This document shows, piece after piece, positions 43,405 to 49,920 of a stretch of DNA of 64,000 bases. Positions within the stretch are counted from its first letter, which is position 1. Each line of letters begins with the position of its first letter. The translations under genes were made by a program, and so were the position numbers. This DNA is from Roseateles oligotrophus (lineage in GTDB: Bacteria > Pseudomonadota > Gammaproteobacteria > Burkholderiales > Burkholderiaceae_C): contig NZ_JACHLP010000007.1 of assembly GCF_014204525.1 (NCBI RefSeq), forward strand, positions 124,001-188,000. The letters are read 5' to 3'. The notes under the pieces were generated by a model. The model was not told the origin of the DNA, did not search any database, and saw nothing but the letters and a program-made list of their open reading frames with translations.

Positions 43405-43908
43405 TCAAGGAATCGCTTCGGGATGGGTTGGCATACGGTGCCAGTCGATCAGCGCGTCGAGCCGCTCGCGGCAGCGCTCGTACTGGGCGCCGGCGTCGAG
43501 GGCCCATTGGCCGAGGTCGGAATCTGTGGCAACGCGGGCATCGGCTGCAGCAGCGCCGCCGGTGGTCGGGGGCAGATCGGCAACTCGTAGGCCGGCCGCG
43601 CCGTCGAGCACGCGCAGAGCAGCAGGGCCGAGGCAAGCACGGCCAGACGTGGTGTTCTTGAGCGCATCGCGCTTCTCCTTGGTCAAAGTCTGGATCTGCA
43701 GCTCGTGCTGAGCGACCTGCTGGGTCAGCACATCGCCGCGCGCCTGCGCGGCTTGCAGGCGCTGCGCCGCCCCACGGGTCGCCAGGCGCTGGTCCTCGGC
43801 GACCTGGGCGCGAAATTCCGTCAACTCGGCATGCCCCAGCCACTGGCCGGCCAGCATCCCAGAGCCGAACACCAAGAAGGCGACGATGGCGCTTTGGCGA
43901 GCCCTCAT
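43405..43908 (-). CDS. Rz-like i-spanin
   Basis: This 167-aa inner-membrane spanin should fuse inner and outer membranes in the last lysis step. An N-terminal anchor (IVAFLVFGSGMLAGQWLGH) precedes a periplasmic coiled coil (about 30-85, QRLQAAQARGDVLTQQVAQHELQIQTL). The C-terminal half is less ordered and contains cysteines. Its start overlaps the endolysin 3' end by 4 bp (ATGA-type). A matching o-spanin is encoded inside it in another frame. Confidence 0.8.
   Translation of the reverse strand: MRARQSAIVAFLVFGSGMLAGQWLGHAELTEFRAQVAEDQRLATRGAAQRLQAAQARGDVLTQQVAQHELQIQTLTKEKRDALKNTTSGRACLGPAALRVLDGAAGLRVADLPPTTGGAAAADARVATDSDLGQWALDAGAQYERCRERLDALIDWHRMPTHPEAIP
43449..43667 (-). CDS. Rz1-like o-spanin lipoprotein, nested in Rz
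   Basis: This 72-aa lipoprotein is encoded entirely inside the Rz gene in a different frame, as in lambda. The signal peptide ends in a lipobox (LLLCAC, mature Cys about residue 18-20). The remainder is proline-rich (PAYELPICPRPPAALLQPMPALPQIP), the defining features of Rz1. Nested position, lipobox and proline content together make this call strong despite the small size. Confidence 0.8.
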   Translation of the reverse strand: MRSRTPRLAVLASALLLCACSTARPAYELPICPRPPAALLQPMPALPQIPTSANGPSTPAPSTSAAASGSTR

Positions 43909-44555
43909 GCCTGCGGCCCCCAGCTCACGTAGAGCAGCTGCAGCCGGTCGAGAATGCGGGCGGGGTAGCCCAGGTTTTCAGCGCAGTGGCTGATGTGGCG
44001 TTTGGCCTGGCCGCAGGCGGCATCTACCGCCTCGCGTGAGCTGTTAGCGGCCCGCCGTGCCTCGGCTTGCCAATGGCCCAGCCCGCCGTTGTAACCACGC
44101 AGCGCCACCCACATCCGGTCCCGCGCGCTGTAGCGCTGTGGCGTGCGCTCATACAGCCATTTGTCGTAACCCACCATCGCGCGCAGCGCCCAAGTCGGGT
44201 TTGTTGGCTGGCAGGCCGCGGCATCCAAGCCCTGCAGCGCACACCACCACTTGGCGGTGCTGGGCATGAACTGCGCCAGGCCCTGGGCACCCACGCGGCT
44301 CACCGCAGTCGGCCGCCAAGCGCTTTCCTGATGCACCTGGGCGGCCAGCGCTGCCACCGGCGCCTCCAAGCCCCACTGGCTGTGTGCAGCGCGGACCAAC
44401 ATGGCGCGATAGGGGGCCGCCGCATTCGGCGCTTGAACTGGCAACTGATCCGCAGCATGCGCGGCATCCAACGCCAACAACGCGACCAAGACGGTGACCA
44501 AGACCGCCAGAAACCAGCGCGCGGCCCGCTGCAGGGTGGTGTGCAAAGTGCGCAT
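43905..44555 (-). CDS. Endolysin: lytic transglycosylase (SLT domain) with signal anchor
   Basis: This is a 216-aa murein-degrading enzyme. An N-terminal hydrophobic segment (FLAVLVTVLVALLALDAAHA) serves as signal or signal-arrest-release anchor. The SLT domain follows with catalytic Glu77 in AAQVHQESAWRPTAVSRVGAQG and the helper block GLAQFMPSTAKWW, then MWVALRGYNGGLGHW. A membrane anchor in an endolysin suggests export without a canonical large-hole holin. The gene lies 3 nt after the putative holin gene. Confidence 0.88.
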   Translation of the reverse strand: MRTLHTTLQRAARWFLAVLVTVLVALLALDAAHAADQLPVQAPNAAAPYRAMLVRAAHSQWGLEAPVAALAAQVHQESAWRPTAVSRVGAQGLAQFMPSTAKWWCALQGLDAAACQPTNPTWALRAMVGYDKWLYERTPQRYSARDRMWVALRGYNGGLGHWQAEARRAANSSREAVDAACGQAKRHISHCAENLGYPARILDRLQLLYVSWGPQA

Positions 44556-44558
44556 GGC

Positions 44559-44969
44559 TCAGGCCCCCAGGCCCATCGCCAGCATCGTGGCGGCCACAAT
44601 CAAGGCGCGGCGCAACATGGCCGTGCCGGCCAGGCGGAGCTGCGATTCTTCGGGCGCCACCAGCAGCGTGCAGGCCGTCTCGCCCGGCGGCAGCTGCAAG
44701 AAGTCCCCGGCCTCCCGGGTGTCCGGCAAAAAGGCGTCCGGCCGCGCATAGGGAAACATGCTGCGGTCCAGCCAATAGCCCACCACGCCGGCCAGGGTGA
44801 CCAAGCTCAACTTGTAGAGGCTAACCGGCAGCTGCTGCGGCGCGATAGCCCACACCAGCACAGCCAGCAACAAAGTGATGAGGGCCCAGCCGCTCAGCCG
44901 CGGCGGGCGCTTCAGCCTTGCGGCACAGCGTTGGACAAAAGGCCGGGAGGGGGTGGTTTGGGTTTGCAT
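44559..44969 (-). CDS. Putative holin, first gene of the leftward late operon
   Basis: This 136-aa membrane protein has two central transmembrane helices (WALITLLLAVLVWAIAP, LYKLSLVTLAGVVGYWL), a soluble loop, and a third hydrophobic stretch at the C-terminus (ALIVAATMLAMGLG). This agrees with 2/3-TM phage holins that precede a transglycosylase endolysin. The start is set at ATG 44969; an ATG nine codons earlier is possible. A dyad shared with the other late operon lies 37 nt upstream. Confidence 0.72.
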   Translation of the reverse strand: MQTQTTPSRPFVQRCAARLKRPPRLSGWALITLLLAVLVWAIAPQQLPVSLYKLSLVTLAGVVGYWLDRSMFPYARPDAFLPDTREAGDFLQLPPGETACTLLVAPEESQLRLAGTAMLRRALIVAATMLAMGLGA

Positions 44970-45006
44970 GCAGCCACTGTGCCCAGTGGGGTGCATGCAG
45001 ATTCAA

Positions 45007-45018
45007 TAAAGTGCTTTA
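45007..45018 (-). promoter_or_regulatory. Candidate late activator site, left late operon
   Basis: On the minus strand this reads TAAAGCACTTTA, a 5-bp dyad around CA. It ends 37 nt before the ATG of the holin gene. The site before the right late operon (56323) matches at 10 of 12 positions at the same distance. The early operon encodes a Mor-family activator, which binds dyads upstream of late promoters, so this is a plausible Mor site. Confidence 0.55.
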
Positions 45019-45066
45019 AAACAGACCGAGCCCAAGACCACCCGACTCACGCTCCTGCCTTCGTGA

Positions 45067-45633
45067 CTACCCGCATCGCGCCGTTGACACAGCGTTTTCA
45101 AATTCTGGGATCAGCTTGGGCTTATCGACAATTTCGTAGACCATGTTCTTGATTTCCTGCTTACCCATGAACTCGATGATGGCCTCTGTGCTCTTGGTGA
45201 TGAGAGTGGTCAGCGCTTTGCTGGCAGGGAAAAGGCATTCTGGGACCACGACAGCCTCAGCCTCCCGCTGCAGGCTTTGCAAGTTGGCTACCGGCCCAGC
45301 CAGTGCGATACGGCCCGTCGTGCGAGCCAGTCTGTCGGCATCTGCCCAACGACGGTAGAGGTCCAGCAGGCCTTTGGCCTGAGCTGGGCCTGCCAGTTTG
45401 AGGTTGGGCGCGACGTCCCGGCTACTCCGACTGCGAGCACCAGGTTCTATCCCGTTCGACACCCAGGTCTTCACCGCCTCGGTGGACTTTACTTCGTTGC
45501 CGCAAGACGCATCTTGGTAAACCACTCGGCCGTCCGCCAAGGTGCATTTATTGACGGCCCAGCTCGGCGCTGCGGCAAGAAACACGACCAAGCTTATGGC
45601 CCAACTAATGAACCTCGTGTTGTTTCTTCTCAT
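45067..45633 (-). CDS. Secreted DUF4124-domain protein, probable lysogeny accessory gene
   Basis: This is a 188-aa exported protein. The signal peptide FISWAISLVVFLAAAPSWA is followed by a DUF4124-like segment (VNKCTLADGRVVYQDASCG) with two cysteines. The remainder is helical and unassigned. The start is ATG 45633; a longer frame to 45720 is rejected because it hides the signal peptide. It overlaps the preceding gene by 29 bp and is last in the repressor operon, so it would be expressed in the lysogen. A role in altering the cell envelope is conceivable but not shown. Confidence 0.68.
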   Translation of the reverse strand: MRRNNTRFISWAISLVVFLAAAPSWAVNKCTLADGRVVYQDASCGNEVKSTEAVKTWVSNGIEPGARSRSSRDVAPNLKLAGPAQAKGLLDLYRRWADADRLARTTGRIALAGPVANLQSLQREAEAVVVPECLFPASKALTTLITKSTEAIIEFMGKQEIKNMVYEIVDKPKLIPEFENAVSTARCG

Positions 45634-46024
45634 CGTCCTGCCCTCTCCACCCGGCGCTTCGTGTCGCCTTTGCTTGAACCGTCTCTGCATAACGCCGTGC
45701 CCGCTTGAGCTGCAAGTCATTTAGGTCGATCACCATGCGCGTGCCGAACTCCCGTTCCATGAAATCGAACACGCCTCGATCATGTGGCCGTATTGACACC
45801 AGCAGCCTCAAAACCTCGCGCTGCTGTTCGTTGGCAAATCTAGGCCGCGCCTGTACGGGCGCAGGCGTCGGCAATGCCTGATAAATGTGGTTGAGGGTGA
45901 CGTTGACATGGGTCACCTTGTTGTCCCGCATCTGCCCGATGTTGACTGCGTTCTTTCCACTGCTATGTTGGCTAGGCCTGAGTTTTACAACCCAGTCGCG
46001 CACCCACTTCGGAATTACTCCCAA
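45605..46024 (-). CDS. Small protein with N-terminal QHSSG-NAVNIG motif, unknown function
   Basis: This is a 139-aa protein of unknown function. Residues about 18-32 (SQHSSGKNAVNIGQM) repeat a motif found near the C-terminus of the repressor encoded just upstream. The rest contains a proline-rich linker and a helical region (REVLRLLVSIRPHDRGVFDFMEREFG, LNDLQLKRARRYAETV). The start is TTG 46024 with GGGAG 9 nt upstream; the frame is closed by a stop just before it. Cotranscription with the repressor suggests an immunity or exclusion role, which is inference. Confidence 0.6.
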   Translation of the reverse strand: MGVIPKWVRDWVVKLRPSQHSSGKNAVNIGQMRDNKVTHVNVTLNHIYQALPTPAPVQARPRFANEQQREVLRLLVSIRPHDRGVFDFMEREFGTRMVIDLNDLQLKRARRYAETVQAKATRSAGWRGQDDEKKQHEVH

Positions 46025-46040
46025 TCTCGCTCACTCCCTG

Positions 46041-46478
46041 CTACTTACGCCGCTTCGATGGCGGCGTTTCTCCAATAGACCCAATGTTCACTGCGTTAGC
46101 GCCAGTGCTGTGCTGGCTGTTTGAGCCGCCGATCCGCACCGTTGGCCCCGGGCCAGACGCCGCGCCCAAGAGTGCGCCCAAAGCGGCACGCCGCACTTCC
46201 TTGCTGGCCTCTCTGAAATAGTCCAGCATGGTTTGTTCTTCGGCGGTCAGGTTCGGTGAACACGGGTCGCGGCGCTTGCCCGTTAGGACAAACATCACAT
46301 CGAAGTCTGCGGCCGCGAGAGCAGCCAAGACCTCTCCGCCAGGAATCGACGAGCCGCGTTCGCAGCGGCCCCAGTACTCGCGGGACACCCCTCCGACTTC
46401 GGCGGCTTCCGCCTGACTCCAACCGCGTTCTTTCCGGGCCTCCTTTAGACGCTCGAAAAAAAGTAATCCATTGATCAC
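46041..46478 (-). CDS. XRE-family repressor-like regulator, probable immunity repressor
   Basis: This is a 145-aa regulator. The N-terminal HTH_XRE domain (FERLKEARKERGWSQAEAAEVG through FDVMFVLTG) is followed by a short helical region and a C-terminal tail carrying SNSQHSTGANAVNIGSIG. The start is GTG 46478, preceded by AAGGAG; a TTG five codons earlier would place that site inside the gene. It is encoded divergently from the early operon, the usual position of a Mu-like repressor. It could alternatively be an auxiliary lysogeny regulator. Confidence 0.75.
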   Translation of the reverse strand: MINGLLFFERLKEARKERGWSQAEAAEVGGVSREYWGRCERGSSIPGGEVLAALAAADFDVMFVLTGKRRDPCSPNLTAEEQTMLDYFREASKEVRRAALGALLGAASGPGPTVRIGGSNSQHSTGANAVNIGSIGETPPSKRRK

Positions 46479-46576
46479 AAATACTCCTTGCAAAAGAGAT
46501 CAATAAGTCCCACAATCAACCCCACACCACGGCGAACACCAACCAACAGCCACGCGCCAAGCCAAAAAAATGACCT

Positions 46577-46891
46577 CTAGCGAATCCCAGGTTTTTCAGC
46601 CACGTCAGGCGGGCGAACTCCCAGCGGCACAGGGCACGCCTGTTCCAGCACAGTCAGTGCCGCATCCATACCTTCAGCGGCAGCTGAGCCGTCTGGCTGC
46701 GCTTGGTTTTGCGAGCCAAGCCCTTGCCATTGCGTTCGGAACACCTGTGCAAATGCCCTGGCGTCTGGATGTGTCGCCACCAAAGCGCTTATCGCGCAGA
46801 GCAGTACCGACGCCTGCCCTAGTTGGTATTCGAGTTCGCCGCCTTGCACGCCAACTGCGGCAGCGAGCGCTCTGACTTGTTCTTCCGCCAC
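46577..46891 (-). CDS. Hypothetical phage protein, first gene of the leftward immunity operon
   Basis: This is a 104-aa soluble protein of unknown function. The start is GTG 46891 with AGGGGA 5-6 nt upstream. The helical pattern (VRALAAAVGVQGGELEYQLGQASVLLCAISALVATHPDARAFAQVFRTQWQGL) looks like genuine coding sequence, and similar short proteins occur in phage control regions. A plus-strand frame over the same bases (46570-46875) has no ribosome site and an unlikely composition. It starts 57 bp from the divergent early gene. Confidence 0.5.
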   Translation of the reverse strand: MAEEQVRALAAAVGVQGGELEYQLGQASVLLCAISALVATHPDARAFAQVFRTQWQGLGSQNQAQPDGSAAAEGMDAALTVLEQACPVPLGVRPPDVAEKPGIR

Positions 46892-46947
46892 GCCGTCCCC
46901 TGACCTTTGATTTGTTTCAAACCGCAATCTACCACTGACCACCACAC
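46892..46947. promoter_or_regulatory. Divergent control region between immunity and early operons
   Basis: This 56-bp gap separates the leftward start (46891) from the rightward early start (46948). It contains a perfect dyad, TTTGA-N6-TCAAA, at 46906-46921. It is the only symmetric site in the gap, so a repressor or Ner-type operator is plausible. The true promoters may extend into the flanking genes. Confidence 0.45.
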
Positions 46948-47217
46948 ATGAAGCGCCACCCCGCCACCGCCAGCACGCCCGCCGCACCCTTGCGCGTGCC
47001 ATTTCCACAGACGCCGCAGTCCGCCGCCGCCTGGTGCAAGGCCCAGGGCATCACGGTGGCTGGCCTGGCCCGTGCCCATGACCTGCCGCGCCCCATCCTG
47101 GTGGACCTGCTGCGCGGCAAGCTGGTCGGCAACTATGGCCAGGCCCACCGCGCTGCCATCGTGCTGGGCCTGAAGCCCCAGCCGCAGGATGCCGCTGAGC
47201 TGGAGCTGGCAGCATGA
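46948..47217 (+). CDS. Phage DNA-binding protein, BcepMu gp16-like (Ner-like position)
   Basis: This is an 89-aa protein, the first gene of the early operon. Residues about 25-80 form a small HTH (AAAWCKAQGITVAGLARAHDLPRPILVDLLRGKLVGNYGQAHRAAIVLGLKP), the pattern of the phage-associated BcepMu gp16 family. Position matches Ner, which switches transcription between repressor and early promoters in Mu. It overlaps the next gene by 4 bp. Confidence 0.75.
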   Translation: MKRHPATASTPAAPLRVPFPQTPQSAAAWCKAQGITVAGLARAHDLPRPILVDLLRGKLVGNYGQAHRAAIVLGLKPQPQDAAELELAA

Positions 47218-47516
47218 AGCCGCGTTTCAAGCTCCGCCTGGACGGCACTCTGGTCTTCGTGGGGAAGTCGCCCGAACAGGTTCGCAGCGAGATGCTGTTC
47301 AGAGGGATCACCATCGCCCAATGGTCGCGCGAGAACAACGTGCACCACAGCCTGGTGCGGGAGATCCTGGCCGGCCGCAAGAAATGCATGCGCGGCATGA
47401 GCCGCAACATCGCCGTGCTGCTAGGCATGAAAGAAGGCCTCATCACCACGCGCCCCGGCCGCGTGGCTCCTGCAGGCCGCCTGATTGAGCCCCGCCTGGT
47501 CGGAGCGCAGGCATGA
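47214..47516 (+). CDS. Second BcepMu gp16-like phage DNA-binding protein
   Basis: This is a 100-aa protein of the same family as the gene before it (EMLFRGITIAQWSRENNVHHSLVREILAGRKKCMRGMSRNIAVLLGM). It is closer to the family consensus than its neighbour. Two family members in tandem suggest an old duplication, with one possibly acting at a different operator. ATGA overlaps link it to the genes before and after. Confidence 0.78.
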   Translation: MKPRFKLRLDGTLVFVGKSPEQVRSEMLFRGITIAQWSRENNVHHSLVREILAGRKKCMRGMSRNIAVLLGMKEGLITTRPGRVAPAGRLIEPRLVGAQA

Positions 47517-47659
47517 GCGCGCTCACCCGCCTCCAAGCCCAGGCCTTGGCCGCCCAGCTCATGGCCGCCCACCGAGCGCAAGTAGCTCGTCTGCAAGGGC
47601 TTCAAGCGCTGCTCGCGGCGCCTCAGCGTCCGGCGACTTCAGCACCGAGGCCAGCATGA
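47513..47659 (+). CDS. Possible small protein, 48 aa
   Basis: This short frame starts with an ATGA overlap on the preceding stop, typical of coupled early genes. It encodes an Ala/Gln/Leu-rich helix (LTRLQAQALAAQLMAAHRAQVARLQGLQALL). The last ~100 bp run antisense to a minus-strand gene candidate, so at most one of the two may be real. No function can be suggested. Confidence 0.35.
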   Translation: MSALTRLQAQALAAQLMAAHRAQVARLQGLQALLAAPQRPATSAPRPA

Positions 47660-47807
47660 GCAAGTCCGCCCGTACCTCCTGCGCCGCACCCAGCCGCTTG
47701 AGCAGCAGCTTGAAGGCATTGCGCAAGGCCAGCCGCTCGGCCTCCATGAGCTGCAGCTGCTTGTGGACTTCCGCCAGCGCTTGCGCCAGGGCTTCTTCCT
47801 TGGTCAT
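47559..47807 (-). CDS. Possible small coiled-coil protein inside the early operon, opposite strand
   Basis: This is an 82-aa helical, strongly coiled-coil-like protein (EEALAQALAEVHKQLQLMEAERLALRNAFKLLLKRLG). The start is ATG 47807 with GGAG 9 nt upstream; ATG 47855 is an alternative. Composition and amphipathic periodicity look genuine. It is transcribed against the surrounding early operon and fills the gap between 47516 and 47949, where no long plus-strand gene fits. Function unknown. Confidence 0.5.
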   Translation of the reverse strand: MTKEEALAQALAEVHKQLQLMEAERLALRNAFKLLLKRLGAAQEVRADLLMLASVLKSPDAEAPRAALEALADELLALGGRP

Positions 47808-47948
47808 GGTGGGGGTCTCCTTGGGTGGCTGGTTGCCGTGTGTTTTGCGAGTCATGTCGCCACTGTGGCAGCAGGCCTGCGCCACAACCAGATGCAGCCA
47901 GGCGATTTGTTTGGACGCCCTGTTGCTGCCCGCCCGGAGGGCTTTCCA

Positions 47949-48422
47949 ATGAGCCGCCGCAATTGGAAGACCTACCAACCCGCCAGCCTGCGCGATGCGC
48001 TCAAGGCCTGCAAAGACTTTGCGCTGGAGCGCCAGCAACTCAGCGTGGAGCGCATCGCCGAACGCATGGGCCTGGAGGATCACTGGGCGCTCTACAAATG
48101 GATTGCCAACGGCCGCATGCCCCTGGTGAATGTGCATGCCTATGAGCATGCCTGCGGCTGCTGCTTCGTCACGCGCTGGCTGGCGGCCACGGGCAACAAG
48201 CTGCTGGTGGACATCCCGCGCGGCAAGGCCCCGCAAGCGGGCGAGCTGATGGCGCTCAACGCCGGCTGCGCCCAGGCCTTGCAGCTGCTCACCAACTTCT
48301 ACGCCGCCAACGGCCAGGCCGACCCGGCCGCCACGCTGGAGGCGCTTCGCACCCACCTGGAGCAGGTGGCCTATCACCACAAGAACGTGGCCGCCTACGC
48401 CGCGCCTGAACTGGAGTTTTGA
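47949..48422 (+). CDS. Conserved Mu-like phage early protein, unknown function
   Basis: This is a 157-aa protein. It has an N-terminal HTH-like region (SLRDALKACKDFALERQQLSVERIAERMGLEDHWALYKWIANGRMP) and a conserved cysteine-containing segment (YEHACGCCFVTRWLAATGNKLLVDIPRG). A C-terminal helical part ends PELEF. This pattern recurs in early regions of transposable phages. The HTH suggests DNA binding; I do not assign a role. Confidence 0.72.
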   Translation: MSRRNWKTYQPASLRDALKACKDFALERQQLSVERIAERMGLEDHWALYKWIANGRMPLVNVHAYEHACGCCFVTRWLAATGNKLLVDIPRGKAPQAGELMALNAGCAQALQLLTNFYAANGQADPAATLEALRTHLEQVAYHHKNVAAYAAPELEF

Positions 48423-48427
48423 ACGCC

Positions 48428-48667
48428 ATGCCCGACATCTACAAGCCCCTGCCGCCGGCCTTCGTGCCCGTGGCGGTTGATACCACCGAGATGTTCAATG
48501 CCGGCCGCACCGTGGGCGTGACCCATCACCAGCGCAGCGGCGATGTGAACCTGTGCAACTACTCGGATGGCAGCTACATCTCACTGAAGTTCACCCGCGA
48601 CGAGGCCCAGGCCCTGCTCGCCGAACTGCAGCGCGTGCTGGCTTTGCCGACGAAAGCCGCCGCATGA
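48428..48667 (+). CDS. Small phage protein, unknown function (79 aa)
   Basis: This short soluble protein (DIYKPLPPAFVPVAVDTTEMFNAG) has a compact beta/alpha pattern ending in a helix (TRDEAQALLAELQRVLAL). The start is ATG 48428, 11 nt after GGAG; a TTG at 48419 overlapping the previous stop is possible. Tight packing between coupled genes supports it. Confidence 0.6.
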   Translation: MPDIYKPLPPAFVPVAVDTTEMFNAGRTVGVTHHQRSGDVNLCNYSDGSYISLKFTRDEAQALLAELQRVLALPTKAAA

Positions 48668-48981
48668 GCGCCTCCAGCGACAAGGCCCTGTCCGCCCCCA
48701 TCCGCAAGAGCTGCGATCTGTTCCGCTTGCTGGCCGGCCATGTGGTGCTGGGCCTGGCCCCGGGCGAGATCGCCAAGGGGCTGGACGTGTCACCCAGCTG
48801 GGTCTCGGTCAACCTGCCCGCCCTGGCCGCTGAAACCGGCTTCGTCGAGCAAGTGCCCGGCACCAATCGCTGGCGCCTGGGCCCGGCCCTGGCCCGCATC
48901 GGCATCACCGTGGCTACAGAACTCAACGCCGCCCGCCAGAACCTCGACGAGCTGAGCCGTCGCTACGCAACCCCACTTTGA
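48664..48981 (+). CDS. Winged-helix DNA-binding phage protein (IclR-HTH-like)
   Basis: This is a 105-aa protein with an HTH (RLLAGHVVLGLAPGEIAKGLDVSPSWVSVNLPALAAETGFVEQVPGTNRWRLGP). It resembles the N-terminal winged helix of IclR regulators, followed by one long helix. No effector domain is present. ATG 48664 overlaps the preceding stop. It is probably an early regulator; its target is unknown. Confidence 0.7.
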   Translation: MSASSDKALSAPIRKSCDLFRLLAGHVVLGLAPGEIAKGLDVSPSWVSVNLPALAAETGFVEQVPGTNRWRLGPALARIGITVATELNAARQNLDELSRRYATPL

Positions 48982-49001
48982 CTGACAACACACACAACAT
49001 C

Positions 49002-49913
49002 ATGGCCCGCAAACCCACACCCGCCCCCGAGATCACCGAAACCGCCATCGTGCCCGGCACCCTGGAGGCTGACACGGCCGCCGCCAACACGCTGGCGCTG
49101 GCACGCCTCGAACAGGGCAAGCGCGTTATCGCGATGGCTCAGCACCTGAACTATGAGGGCGGCGTTGACGCGGCCGTGCTGGAGAACTCGGCAAGGGATG
49201 CGATCAAGCGCATTGGCGCAGGCATCTTCGAACTAGGCGGCTACTTGCTGCTGCTCAAAGAGGCGTGCGGGCATGGTCAATTCCTGCCTGCTCTGGAGCG
49301 GCTCAACCTCGCGCCACGAGCAGCTCAGCAGTACATGGCCGTAGTACGGCGGTTCGCCACAAATACGAAGTTGACTTCGCATTTGGGTGGCGGGAACTCG
49401 ACCCGACTGGTCGAACTCCTGCCCCTCGACGATGAGCAGCTCGAAGACCTGACCGAGCTAGGTCAGACCGGTGAACTGGCCCTGGACGACGTGGCCACCA
49501 TGTCCGTGAAGCAACTGCGCGCCGCAGTCCGCGAAGCCAAGGCCGACAAAGACGCCGACGCTGCCTTGCTGGAAAAAAAGAACGCCCGCATTGACAAGCT
49601 GGAGCGCGATCTGCAGCGCGTCAACAAGCTGGCACCCGACGATCAACTGGCCCTGGTGAAGAAAGAAGCCACCGCCATCGCGGCCGATGCCGAGGGCGCC
49701 ATCCTCGGCGGCCTGCGCCAGGCGCTGATCAAGCTCAGCAATCACGGCGACAGCGCCCCGCAACACGTCTTCATGGCCGGCCTGGTCGGCCAGGTGCAGG
49801 CGCAGCTCACCGCGCTGCGCGCTGAGTTCAACCTGCCCGATGCCTCCAGCCTGGCCCAGCAGGAGCTCGCCGCCGAAGTGGCCGAGTGGGCCTTCCCCAA
49901 GGACAAGGACTGA
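49002..49913 (+). CDS. Phage early protein with coiled coil, DUF3102/KfrA-like
   Basis: This is a 303-aa protein of unknown function. The N-terminal half contains IKRIGAGIFELGGYLLLLKEACGHGQFLPALERLNLAPRAAQQYM, like DUF3102-type phage and plasmid proteins. The middle is a coiled coil (VKQLRAAVREAKADKDADAALLEKKNARIDKLERDLQRV). The start is either ATG 49002 or TTG 48978, the latter overlapping the previous stop (TTGA); neither has a clear ribosome site. It lies 7 bp before the transposase gene. Confidence 0.65.
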   Translation: MARKPTPAPEITETAIVPGTLEADTAAANTLALARLEQGKRVIAMAQHLNYEGGVDAAVLENSARDAIKRIGAGIFELGGYLLLLKEACGHGQFLPALERLNLAPRAAQQYMAVVRRFATNTKLTSHLGGGNSTRLVELLPLDDEQLEDLTELGQTGELALDDVATMSVKQLRAAVREAKADKDADAALLEKKNARIDKLERDLQRVNKLAPDDQLALVKKEATAIAADAEGAILGGLRQALIKLSNHGDSAPQHVFMAGLVGQVQAQLTALRAEFNLPDASSLAQQELAAEVAEWAFPKDKD

Positions 49914-49920
49914 GCGATCC

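Noticed and set aside
43067-43843. 258-aa version of the DUF2730-like protein
   Set aside because: The added N-terminal part is an out-of-frame reading of the Rz gene. ATG 43396 gives the membrane helix at the N-terminus.
46570-46875. 101-aa plus-strand frame in the control region
   Set aside because: It has no ribosome site and odd composition; the opposite strand has a better start site and a protein-like pattern.
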